Of a stretch of 64,000 nucleotides of DNA, positions 10,948 through 21,490 are shown piece after piece; the stretch's first letter is position 1, and the number at the start of each line of letters is the position of its first letter. Origin of the DNA: Buxus sempervirens (Eukaryota; Streptophyta; Magnoliopsida; Buxales; Buxaceae). The stretch spans positions 38,606,213 to 38,670,212 of the forward strand of contig OX387185.1 of the NCBI GenBank assembly GCA_947561395.2, given 5' to 3'. Below the pieces are notes generated by a model. That model was not told the origin of the DNA. It made no database searches and was given only the letters and a program-made list of their open reading frames with translations. Both the position numbers and the translations under genes were made by a program.

Positions 10948-13325
10948 TGTGGAACCATGGAAATCACCTATGTGACCTCCTAAACACCACATGGAATTCA
11001 CAAAACAAAAGAGTCGCCACCATATAATTTTAAAGTGTGAATGGACACCAAAGTGGACATAAAAGAGTGAGATAGAGCCAAAGGAGCTCTACTTTAAGGT
11101 TTGGTTCAGAAATAGGGTAAGGGGGTCAGGTTATGAGTAAGGGAAGGTGTTAGGCACCCCTACTCATCCATACAATATGGTTGTCATATGCCTATTCATG
11201 CTATATACTTGCTTGCATAACAAAGTCACTCAAAAATAGGTAAAAATGGAAAAAACACATGTGTGATTTCTCCATATGAGTAGTCCAATGAATTCTGAAC
11301 TCTCTCTATGAATGTATCACTTTCAGGACTTCATGATTAAAGTAAAAATAAAAAAAAATGTATAAGAATGAAATCAAACCAAATATGGAGAAAATTGGTG
11401 CAATAGAGCTATTTGAGGTAATAAACTTCAATTAACCATAAGTCATCCAATTCAAGCTCAAATTGAGTAAAACCAAAGCCATTTAATAGCTTATATGGAA
11501 TAGAAGATTCAATAAAAAAATTTATTCAAATCCGATTTAAAACCAGAGAGATATAATTGCTCAAAACTATTGTTGTAAAACAGTGAAAGTGATGAGTAAC
11601 CAACTTTAAAAACCTATTCGTGGAGATTGGTTCCATATAAATCTTTGAAAATTGGTGTGAATGAAGTATGAGGTACCATCTTCGAGGATTACAGATTGAC
11701 TCTGTAATCTGCTATTGAGCAGCACAGAGTCAATCAAGCACACAAAGCTTAAATCAAAGTGATAAGTTATGAAACCAATTGGATTTGAAAGTAGACTCAT
11801 AAAGAAAGAGTTAGAAATTAAAATCACTCAAATCAAAGTTGAAATGAGCCTTTGGTGCTCAATCAAAGTGACAAGTACAACAAACTATTCTGATCTAACT
11901 CATCAACTTCAATCAAATGGTTTGAAAAATAGGTTCCATATAAATTGTTCAAATTTTATAAAATTAAACTACACTTCCTCACCTTTCACATACCTCTAGA
12001 ATTATTCAAAAATTCAACCATATGATGAAGTTATGAATGATCCAAGACAACATACAAGTTCTGTAAAATTGAGTGAAAATTAAGACAAAATCATATGTGT
12101 GTGCATTTGATTCACTAGATTTGACTTGAAATCACTTGATATGACTTAAAAACAATCCAAAGAACATTTAGGGCAAGGATTTGGCTCATATCTCTCATTG
12201 TTTGGAGAGGAAGAGCCAAATCTTCCCATATTGGCTAAGATTTGCTCAATTTGAGAGAGAATAGACCATGAGGTCTTCTCTAAGAGATTAAAACCAATTA
12301 AAATCAAATCAAAAAATCATAAGAGGTTGTTCTAAGGCCTCTAATCTTAGATCTACTATATTAAGAATAGTAGATCTAACATCCATGCCTATTTTGACAA
12401 AATCAAGTGTATGTGTGTATTAAAGTGTGTAGGAAATCAGATTTTATGAGAGAATTGAGATCCATTGCTATCAAATAGCATGGATCTATGTAATTCCTCT
12501 AGAACTAGAGACAAACATACACAAACATCAATCACACACAATCATAAACAAATCGTGCATATATTTTATCAAAATGGTTCTAAGCCTAAATGATCAATTC
12601 CAATACTTGTTTCACCTAGCTCTCTCTTCACGTTTTACAGCTAGAGAGGAGGCTTAAGGTACTTTAAGCATGGTTTGGGGCTACAAACACAAACAAGACC
12701 TTATCTACAAAAAGGTAGAAGATGAGAGTACTTGAATTTAAAAGAAGATTAATGGAGAGGGGCTAGAAGCTCAACTTGGATGCTTGAGAGGCTTGAGTGG
12801 AGAATAGGCAGAAGTTCCTTTCTTCTTCAAGAGCTCTCTATCTTCAAAATTACAGCCCCTTACTAGAGGAGAGACCTTCTATTTATATGCAAGAGCAAGG
12901 GCAAGAAATTCCTAAGGGTAGACACAAAAATGTATTTAGATCCTTCCAATTCAATCTCAAAGGGATAATTGGAAGTCATTTGACCAATTTTGGAGGTCAA
13001 ATTGGGAAATTCAAGCTTCCCAGAGAGAGGTATGGATGTAAATAAGTGAAAGCTCGCGGGGTTTTTCAAATTGAAAAAATCACTTGTAATCGAGAACTCA
13101 GTTCGGCTACACACAAAAAAAAACATTATAACCGAAATTATATTTCGGTCATAATCAAATATATGTATAATCAAAATTTGATTTCGGTTGTACATAAAAT
13201 CTTCATGACCGAAATTCAAATTCGGTTACACATGAAATTGAGTTTGACCGAACTGAGTTTTCGATTCAGGGCCAAAAAAAACTGTTTGCACAGCATCAGA
13301 AAAGCCATGACCCTTACCTACAAAG
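10948..13325 (-). repeat. Tat-lineage LTR U1, interrupted by LTR U2
   Basis: It starts with a degenerate TGTGGAACCATGG and follows the same order as the other Tat LTRs here: GAGTCGCCACCAT, GTGAATGGACACC, GGTGTTAGGCACCCC, CTCTCTTCACGTTTTAC and a TATTTATAT box (TATA on the minus strand at 12880-12888). It then has an ACCGAAAT...ATTTCGGT palindrome cluster. It stops at 13325 where LTR U2 begins, without the usual TGTCTACA end, so its U3 end has been displaced or lost. No primer site or polypurine tract adjoins it. Confidence 0.75.
13088..13264. repeat. Palindrome cluster (ACCGAAAT / ATTTCGGT family) of LTR U1
   Basis: Several imperfect palindromes occur in series, the clearest being ACCGAAATTATATTTCGGT near 13130-13150. 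Others join CCGAAATT with AATTTCGG-type arms. The cluster lies upstream of the TATA box in LTR orientation, as in the other Tat LTRs, but with a different motif. Confidence 0.7.
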
Positions 13326-15622
13326 TGTGAGACATGGAAAATCACCTACGTGACCTTATATTCATTACTCGGGGTTCACAAAATATTGGAGTCGCCACCA
13401 TTCAGGTTAAGGTGTGAATGGACACCAAAATGTGCATAAAAAGTAAAAATAAAGCTAAAAGTAGCTCTACTTCATGTTTTAATCCAGAGATCAGGTAAGG
13501 GGATTATGTTATGAGTAGGGGAAGGTGTTAGGCACCCCTACTCATTCATACAAGATGGTTACCATATGCTATTCATGCTTGAAAATTGCTTGTATAAAAA
13601 GAATCACTTAAAAAGTAAGTAAAGTAAACAAATAAATGTGTGACTCTTCCATATGAGTAGACCAATAGACTCTAGACTCCCTCTATGGATATATCACCTC
13701 TAAGACTTCATGATCAAGTAAAATTCAAAGTAAAACTTGAAGAAAAGCGAACTAAATCAAATCTGGAAAAATCAATTCAAGATTAATCCATTTAAGCTTG
13801 GAAAACCCAACCAACCATAAGTCATTCAATTCAAACTCAAATTAAGTAAAACCAAAGCCATTTGAAAACTTATATGAAGTAGAAGACTCAGTAAAAAATT
13901 CAAATTCAATCCGATTGAAATAAAAAAAAAATACAATTGTTCTAAGTTGTTGTTGTAAAACAGTTAAAGCGGTGAATAGCCAACTTTGAAAGTCTATTTG
14001 TGGAGATTTGCTCCATATAAATCCTTGGAAATTGGTGTGAATGCAGTATGAGGTGCCATATTACAAATGGAACTGGCCTCAATCAAAATTTCATCCATTT
14101 GTGGCTTTTGTGCCCTCTCAAACATGCCTAGAGGATCACAGATTGACTTTGTAATTTGCTACTGAGCAGTACATAATCAATAAAATACACAGAAATCAAA
14201 TTAAAGTGAAACCTATTGAAACCAATTGAATTTGAAAGTAGACTCATAAAGGAAGACTCAGAGATTAAAATAGCACAAATTGAAGTTAAAATGAGCCTTT
14301 GGTACTCAATCAAAGTGACAAGTTCAGCAATTTGATCTGATCTGACTTATCAATTTTAATCAAATCATTTGAAAAATTGGCTCCATATAAATTGCTCAAA
14401 TTTTACAAAATTAAACTTGACATCTTCACCTATCACATGTCTCTGGAATCATTCAAAAATTCATCCATATGACGAAGTTATGAATGATTCAAGACAAGGT
14501 ATAAGTTCTGTCCAGATCTGTAAAGCTTAAGTAAAACCAAGCCAAAACAGTGTGTGTGTGTGTGTGTGTGTGTGTTTGATCCACATAATCTGATTTGAAA
14601 TCACTTAGAATGAGTTGAAAAATACTCAGAAATATTTAGGGCATGGATTTAGCTCAAATCTCTCAGTAATTGGAGAGGAAGAACCAAATTTACCCAAATT
14701 GGTGTAAAATGCCCAAATAAGAGAGATTAGACCATGAGGCCTTCTCTAGAATATTAAAACCACTTGAAATCAACTTACAAAGTCCTAAAAAGTTGCTCTA
14801 AGACCACTGATCTTAGATCTACCATATTGAGCATAGTAGATCAAAAATCTATGCCTATTTTGGCAAAAATCAAGTGATGTGTGCATGAAAATGTGTAGGA
14901 AATCAGATTTTTAGGAGAGAATTAAGATCTAATGCTATAAAGAGCATAGATATATGTAATTCTTCCAGATTTGAAATCAAAACACATACAAACATCAATC
15001 ATATACAAATCAACATGAATCATTCAAAAATCTCATCACAAAGGGTTCTAAACCTAAGGTTCCATCCCAACACTTGTTTCTCCTAGCTCTCTCTTCACGT
15101 TTTACGGCTAGAGAATGTGCTTAAGGTACTTTAAGCATGGTTTAGGGTTGCAAACACACTCAAGGCCTTATCTACAAAAAGGTAAAAGGAGAGAGTGCTT
15201 GGAATGAAGTAAAAATATATAGAAGAATAAAGCTTAGAAGCTTACCTTGGTTGCTTGAGTGCTTGAGTGGAGAGTTGGGCAGAGTTTCCCTTCTTCTTCA
15301 AGAGCTCTTCAAACTTTAGATCCTCAGCCATTTGCAAGAGGAGAGGCTCTTTATTTATAGGCAAGACCAAGGGTAGACACAAAAGTGTGTCTAGAATCTT
15401 CCAACTCAAGTCCAAGGCATGAATTGGAGGAATTTGGCCAATTTCGGAGGCCAATTTGGGGAATTTAGACATCCCAGATAGAGGTATGAACGTAAATAAG
15501 TGAAAACTCACGGGGTTTTTCAATTTAGAATAAAACACTTGTATCCGATAACTCAGGTCAGATACAAACAAAAATCTTTGTATTCGAAATAATATTTTAC
15601 ATACAAAGAATTATATATGTAT
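13326..15622 (-). repeat. Tat-lineage LTR U2, part 1 (split by element A)
   Basis: It starts TGTGAGACATGG and carries the family's conserved blocks and a TATA box on the minus strand (15352-15360). It is cut at 15622 by element A, whose target duplication TGTAT (15618-15622) is repeated at 41627-41631. After that U2 continues to its TGTCTACA end at 42290. A (TG)n tract lies at 14551-14574. The assembled LTR is about 2.95 kb, longer than its relatives because of an extra ~550-base 3' segment. No matching target duplication is seen at its own ends (CAAAG against CTATT). Confidence 0.75.
14551..14574. repeat. (TG)n microsatellite inside LTR U2
   Basis: About 12 TG units. LTR U4 carries a longer (GT)n tract at the equivalent position (46146-46183), while U1 has only a short TGTGTG there. 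Confidence 0.9.
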
Positions 15623-17550
15623 TGTGAGACACGGAAAAAATCACCAGAGATGATCATCCCACCGTCAACACACGGGGCTTGATGTAAAAGGTTGGGAGAG
15701 TTGCCACCATTCAGATTTTGGGTGTGAATGGACACCAAAAGATTCAATCAATAATAAAAAATAGCTAAAAGATAAATTCTAGGGTAAAAATAACCCTACT
15801 TGAAAACCAAATCCAGAGATGGGTAAGAGGATTAGATTATGAACGGGGGAAGGTGTTAGGCACCCCCATTCATCCACACAAGGTGGTTGCCAAGTGTTTG
15901 TTCATGCAAAAAAAAAAAAAAAAAAGAAATAAGAAAGCTTGCTAAAAATTATCAAAAACCTTGAAAAAGGCCAAATATATGATATCTCCACATGAAGATC
16001 CAAATGAATTTCAGATCATCTTTTATGTCAATATTATTTCTGGAATATCAACAAAAATGGAAATCCAAAGCAAAAGTTGCACAAAACCAAGTTGAGTTAA
16101 ATCCGGAAAATTAGGTGAAAAGTAATGCCATTTGTCTTGAAATCATTCAAAATCAATTTTAAATTGAATCAAACCAAATCCATTTGAAAGATTATGGTAA
16201 ATAAGAGACTCATGCAAAATTTCAAGTAAATCCGGTTGAAATCCTAGGAGTTATGCTCCTTTAAAGTTGTTGCTGGGGAAAATCAAAAGTGATAAGCATG
16301 CAAGTTTGGAAAATCACCTAGAAAAATACACTTCATAAAAATCCACGAAATTTGGTGTAATTGAAGTCTGTATGGTCATATTTCGAACGAAACTAGCCTC
16401 ATACAAAAATTCATTTGGATGTGCCTTGGGTGGTCTCTCGAACAGGCCCCGAAGATCACAGATTTACCTAGAAAAGTACTGATGAGTAGTTCTGAGTAAA
16501 TCTGTTACCAATAATACAAATGGAGTCAAACAATTATGAAACCAACTGGATTTAAAAATAGACTCATAAAGGAGTGCCCAAAAACAAAAATCACTCGGAT
16601 CAGATTTAAAATGAACACATGGCGCTCCGTCGAAGTGACAAGTTCCGTATTTAAACCTGAACTGTCCAATCAACTTCGACAAAGAGGTGTCAAATATCCG
16701 CTTGATAGAAATTAATGATATTTGGTAGACATAAACTAGACAGCCTCACCTTTCCCATGGTTCTAGAATCACTCCAAAATTCATCCGGACGATGAAGTTA
16801 TGAGTGTCCAAAGTAGGGGTACAGTTGCTGTCAAGTTAAGCCTTTTTTAAACAAAACCAACTCAAAACTGTGACAAAGTGTGGGTGATTTGTGCAAGATG
16901 AATCCAAATCTTTTAAAAATCTTTTAAAAACATTCCAGAATTGATTGAGGCCATTTATTTCAGATTTATCACAATAAATGTAATAAACCCAAAATATGAG
17001 CCTATCCCGCCAAAACGGGTGCAATGTATATGTAAGTGAAAATCATTCAAGAACAATATAACAACATAGCATGCATTCTCATTCATTTGAAATAGGGTTC
17101 TAAAAGCAACCTAGGGTTCCGTTCCATTATCGTTTCCCTTAGTTCTCTCTCCCCGTTAAACACGGTTCTTCAAGATAATCTTGGGGTACTTTGAAATTGG
17201 AACGGTTTACATAGATTCAAAAGGCTTTATTCTAAATAGGTTCTAGTACTAAGTTCAATCCCCAGTCTCGTTTCTCCTAGATCCCGCTTTCACGTTTTAC
17301 GGCTAGGGGGAGTCTTGAGATACTTTGAGCCGGGGAAGGATTTTCATACACACAAAAAGGCCTTATTCTACAGAAAGGTAGAAGAAGAGATCTAGATCTA
17401 GAAATGTAAAATAGAAAATAAAAGATAAGTTTGAGGCTTACCTGAGTTCTGGAAGCAATTCCGTAGCGGTTTCCCTCTTCACTCGGAGCTCTTCTTGGCA
17501 AGAATTATTGGTAAGAGAGTTGTTGGCCCTTTGCTTAAGGAGGAGCCTCC

Positions 17551-17559
17551 TATTTATAG
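17551..17559 (-). promoter_or_regulatory. LTR TATA box (3' LTR of A)
   Basis: CTATAAATA on the minus strand, in a context (GCCTATAAATAGGAG) repeated in nearly every Tat LTR of the window. It lies about 490 bases into the LTR and just downstream of the palindrome cluster. Confidence 0.75.
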
Positions 17560-17725
17560 GCAAAGGCTAGGGTTAGGGTTGGTGAGAGTGGTAGACACAA
17601 CATAATGTCTATAGCCCACCAACCTTAACCCTAAGGCTATTTTTGAGATTTCCCTTCATTTAATGAAGGATATGATGGTAAAAGGTGAAAGCTCTCGGAA
17701 AACCCTAATTTTGGGCAAAACTAGT

Positions 17726-17947
17726 GTATCCGGCATGTCAGGTCGGATACGCTAGCGCCTATGTGTATCCGGCATATGTTGCCGGATAACTTAAGGGCTA
17801 CTTGTATCCGGCATGTCAGGTCGGATACGCTAGCGCCTATGTGTATCCGGCATATGTTGCCGGATAACTTAAGGGCTACTTGTATCCGACATGTGTTGCC
17901 GGATACGAACAGATGCACTTGTATCCGACCTGAGTTGTCGGATACAA
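17726..17947. repeat. Palindrome array GTATCCGGC...GCCGGATAC, with 78-base duplication
   Basis: Six imperfect hairpins have arms of the type GTATCCGRC / GYCGGATAC and loops of 5-9 bases. Bases 17726-17803 and 17804-17881 are a 78-base direct repeat holding two hairpins each, followed by two more hairpins. The 5' LTR copy (41384-41525) has only four, so the duplication is specific to this LTR. ORFs drawn through this array on both strands are by-products of the repeat. Confidence 0.85.
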
Positions 17948-18047
17948 GAAAAACTTGCTTTTTTCACATTTTTGTGCTGGTTTAAAAGGTAGCAATGATT
18001 TTTGCTGATTATTGATCATTTTTACTATGCAATTTAGGGTGTCTACA

Positions 18048-18062
18048 ACTGCCCCTCTTTGC
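18048..18062 (-). other. Polypurine tract of element A
   Basis: On the minus strand this reads GCAAAGAGGGGCAGT, immediately before the TGTAGACACC start of the 3' LTR. The same tract occurs beside LTRs at 39066-39081 (+) and 49895-49909 (-). Confidence 0.85.
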
Positions 18063-18529
18063 GGGAGTTGCGAAGCAATGAGCTGCAAAATTAGACAAGC
18101 CCAAATTGCACTCCCTTAACCTTGATTTGCTTGGTTCAATTCAATTTTGTAAAAATAATTTTTGGGTGAAGATTTGCCAAAAAGCCCTAACTTTAAGGGG
18201 CATTTCTCCAAGAATTTTTAAATTCCACTAAGCTTTTGTGGCTATGAAGTGGATTTTAAGCCCAAAAATATGATTTTTGGAAACTGATTTTTTATCAAAC
18301 CGAGTTGAAAATTTGAGTGAATATCTTCCTTTTTTACCAACACATTTCCAGAGTTGTCCCCAAATTCCACTGAGCTCTCATGGCTATGAAGTGGATTTTA
18401 AGGTAAAATAGGGATTTTTTATGAAAATAGCAGACTTTGCAGCTCATTTCTTTTTGCTCCTCCTCTTTTTTTCTCTTTTCTTTTTTTTTCTTTTTCTCTC
18501 TTTTTTCTCTTTTTTTGCATTTTTTCTTT

Positions 18530-18670
18530 GTATCTGGCATATCAAACCGGATACATTGATTTTCTTTGTATCCGGCATAAAATGCCAAATACGCATGGTC
18601 CCCTTTGTATCCAGCATACTTCATCGGATATGAATAGAACCTTTTGTATCCGATCTGAGTTGTCGGATAC
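18530..18670. repeat. Palindrome array upstream of the antisense gene of A
   Basis: Four TATCCGGCAT-type hairpins of the family found in A's LTR lie between a pyrimidine-rich tract (18440-18530) and the putative antisense TATA boxes. The last, GTATCCGATCTGAGTTGTCGGATAC in pattern, matches the last hairpin of the LTR array almost exactly. Confidence 0.8.
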
Positions 18671-18681
18671 ATTAAAAGATG

Positions 18682-18740
18682 CTATAAATGCAACCAGCCT
18701 CGGGATTTACGTATTTTTTACGAGTTTTTGAGTTTATAAA
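18682..18740 (+). promoter_or_regulatory. Putative promoter of the antisense gene of A
   Basis: Two TATA-like boxes, CTATAAAT (18682-18689) and TTTATAAA (18733-18740), lie 60-118 bases before the first ATG (18800), directly after the palindrome array. The position fits a plant core promoter read on the + strand, opposite to the retrotransposon. There is no transcript evidence. Confidence 0.5.
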
Positions 18741-18799
18741 ACCCCTTTTTCGCCTTTTTCTTCCTCCCATTGGGTTCTAGCTTGCTCCCATCATCTCCA

Positions 18800-20499
18800 A
18801 TGGATTCCAGATCATCCTCTGCCTTGCCATTGTCTGTTCATGCAGCCTCCCCTGCAAAACAACCTTTTAGATCAAAACCCCCTAACCTCACTAGGTATAA
18901 TCCTGTGGACTCCTTTTACACTAGATGGGTTAATTCTATGACCCTTGATGAAAAGAGGAGATGTGATTCCACCCATCTAGGCCACATTCTGCTCATCCCG
19001 AAGATTCCCTTCAAGTGGGAGATTATTGAAGCCATGATTGGCCATTGGGTACCGGACTTAAACCTTTTTCGTTTTGGGGACCATGAGATGACCCCAACCA
19101 TTGAGGAGGTTGAAACCATCCTGGGCTTGAGGTTTGCAGAGAAGGTAGTGAACCCACCCCTTAGGCCCAGCTAGAAGAAGGAGGCTTCTAGTTTCCTGGG
19201 CATAAGGAAGAAGGATTTAGGGGATTCTGATACCCTTTTGACTTTCTCCAAGTCTTTTCTGGCTGAGAAGCTCTTGAGGGGGAGAACAAGGAAGCCAGGT
19301 TCAATGCCTTGACCCTGATAGTGGTTAATCAACTGCTTTTCTCAAGGGATGACGATGAGGTGGACTTGGCCCTAATCTCAGTTGTATGCCAGGTTAGGGA
19401 GAGGGAGAGATTGGCTCCTATGATTTTGGCGGAGATGTATCAGGCTTTGACTGACTGTTACTACAGGAAGACAAAGCGTTTCCTGTCATGTGCCCCTATC
19501 TTGCAGGTAATTTTTTTCTTTTCTTTTTCTATATTTTTTTCTTCTTTTTTGCTTTTTGCTTTTTTTTCTTTTGCAATACACTGAAATATCTCTCCTCCTT
19601 TGCAGCTTTGGCTACTTGACCACTTGAGTCAGATTGAGGAAATCAATAGGCACTTCTTCCCAAGCTTGAAAGTTCCTATCTTGATGAGCAACCGGGGGTG
19701 TCTTGATATTCCAGGGGGTAAACAGGGTTGGTTCACTTTCTTGGGTTCACTCCAGGATGATCAGGTGAGGTGGCCTGGTACCTATCAGCACAATGCAGAA
19801 ACCGTGATCAACTTCCGAGACCGTAATTTTCTGATTCTGGCTGGCCTGAGACATGCGGTGCTCTACCTTCCTTTGTGGGTCCTTCGTCAGTTCAAAGCGA
19901 CCCAGGGGATTATAATCCCAAGTGGATATGAGGACCACCTTGGGCCACTTTCTCCAGCTACCATGAAGCTGAATGCCTGGTTGATGAGGGAGTGGTCTTA
20001 TGTTCGCTTCATGTGGGGCCCAGTCTTCTCAGAGTCCCATGTGAAGGACTATCTCTTCTGGATCAGGGAGCAGATACAGAGTCAGGCTTCAGTACCTAAA
20101 GATCCTCCTGCAGTCTTGGCTCCTACTTATGAGGACATTCTGGAGTCTGAGAGAGCTTCTCACAAGCGACTTCAGTAGATATGGGTACGAGAGGCCCAGG
20201 AGCTCAGGATACGGGGCCTTGACATGGAAAGGCAACTTGCAGAGCAGGTGTCCCGCCGTCTTGCTATGGAAAAGCAACTTGAGGAGCAGAGGCAGGCCCG
20301 CCGCTTTGAGGTTCGGATGATACAGCAGAAGCACCAGGATACTTTAGCCAGCCTTAGGAGCATGCGGATTAGACAGACCCTTTCAGATGAGGTCATTTCC
20401 TTCTTGAGTGATCCCGCTGCAGAGGGGGCTTCTGGGGTTATTGTAGCTCAGGCCGCTCGGATTCGGGAGCTTGAGGAGCGGCTAGGAGACAGAGACTAG
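18800..20499 (+). pseudogene. Antisense extra ORF of Tat element A, plant-mobile-domain/DUF7745-like
   Basis: The gene starts at ATG 18800 (MDSRSSSALPLSVHAASP). The N-terminal half has HWVPDLNLFRFGDHEMTPTI followed by EEVETILGL, the pattern of plant mobile domain and DUF7745-type proteins (W...F.FG..EM.PT.EEV...LGL). A GT-AG intron (19507-19605, T-rich) splits it. The second exon holds GWFTFLGSLQDDQVRWPG, then LPLWVLRQFKATQGI, matching the later conserved blocks. The C-terminus (20180-20499) is a Glu/Arg-rich coiled coil. Damage: TAG at 19172-19174, a frameshift near 19285 and TAG at 20176-20178; the natural end is TAG 20497-20499. It lies between pol and the 3' LTR on the opposite strand, where Tat elements are known to carry extra ORFs. 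Its function is unknown. DUF7745 versus classic mobile domain is not settled here. Confidence 0.8.
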
Positions 20500-21490
20500 C
20501 TTTATTTCCTGCACATTTTTTTTCATACCTTTGTACGAAAGCAAACTCCAATAGTGGGAAAGCCAAAGTATTTAATTCAAAAATAATTTTTTATATTATT
20601 GGCCTCAGAATGCTCAGATGCTTGTAAAAACAAAGGTTTTATGAAAAGTATTTGATTTCTCATCACTGGCCAAAGTACAGTTTTTCTTTATATATATATA
20701 TATATTTATTATTATTTTTTTTTTGAAATTTGGTCCATACCCTTAATCACCCATAATTAAATGAATTAAAACCAGGTTAAATAATGAAGAGGGTAGTCCA
20801 AGTAATAATGAGGGATCAAAACCGTCCATCTTAGGACCTTTAGAGTCATCCCCAACTGCCCTTTTTTCAGAATTGACCGTATTACCCAATCTGCTCCGTC
20901 TCAGTACCTGTGCTGATTTCTCTTCAAGCTTGAATCACATGATCAACTCAACCTTTGATCTTTTCCTTTCTTTTTTTTTAATTCTTTATTCTTTTTTTTT
21001 CTTGCCAATATTGCCCCTAGCGCCAGTTACGGTTCTCACTAGAGCCGGCTTCTGCATTCCATCATCACCAATTTCATTCTGAAATTTGAATGAACATACT
21101 AAGATCACCGAGGGCTTAGAAATAGGACAAAATAAAGGCTAGGCTCGGTTTATGAAAGAAAAGGTATTAAAGGCTCAAAATTTTTTAAATGTGGAAATAG
21201 GTCGACCGGACTTACAGTCATGATGAATTTTTCCCCATTTCCCCAAATTGCATCCCTTTCCTCTCTTTTCACACTTGGCTTTCATTTGCCATTTGTCTTT
21301 GCTTTTTTCTTTTTTTTTCTCATTTTTGCCTTAATTGGCCTTGCCCCAATTTGTTTTGCCCCAGTATAAGATTGTAAGTCCGGTTTAGGTTTATCAAAGA
21401 AACGAACCGGCTCAACTTGGCTAGACTAGGGATTGAAATTTGAGAGAAAAAAGAAAAAAGGGCCTCGGATCATTTCCTAGTAACGTTCAA
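20500..21490. other. Gap between convergent antisense gene and pol of A
   Basis: This ~990-base stretch has no gene. It contains pyrimidine runs, a short (TA)n tract near 20691-20706 and no recognisable repeat. The antisense gene (+) and pol (-) end toward each other here, so it would carry both 3' ends. Confidence 0.6.

Larger units (their letters stand above)
15623..18047 (-). repeat. 3' LTR of element A
   Basis: The LTR is 2425 bases, TGTGAGACACGG to GGTGTCTACA on the + strand, next to the polypurine tract at 18048. On the minus strand it reads U3 with a palindrome cluster (17947-17726), a TATA box CTATAAATA (17559-17551), then two copies of a CACGTTTTACGG-like block (around 17290 and, degenerate, around 17155) and the GGTGTTAGGCACCCC block near 15850. 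Against the 5' LTR it is about 97-98% identical in the outer part but only roughly 88% in the inner part, by eye. Confidence 0.9.

Noticed and set aside
12797..13330. ORFs of 80-118 codons in LTR U1
   Set aside because: They cross the TATA box and palindromes of an LTR and are not conserved as frames in the sister LTRs U2 and U4.
17726..17947. CRISPR-like array of palindromic repeats with spacers
   Set aside because: Repeats are short, variable and unequally spaced. The sequence is plant retrotransposon LTR with no cas genes.
17721..18088. Short ORFs on both strands rich in CIRH/PDT and CRIQV/SGN repeats
   Set aside because: They translate the palindrome array; the repetition is in DNA, on both strands, and has no protein meaning. 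Similar ORFs at 18334-18731, 49578-49862 and 53754-53993 are rejected for the same reason.
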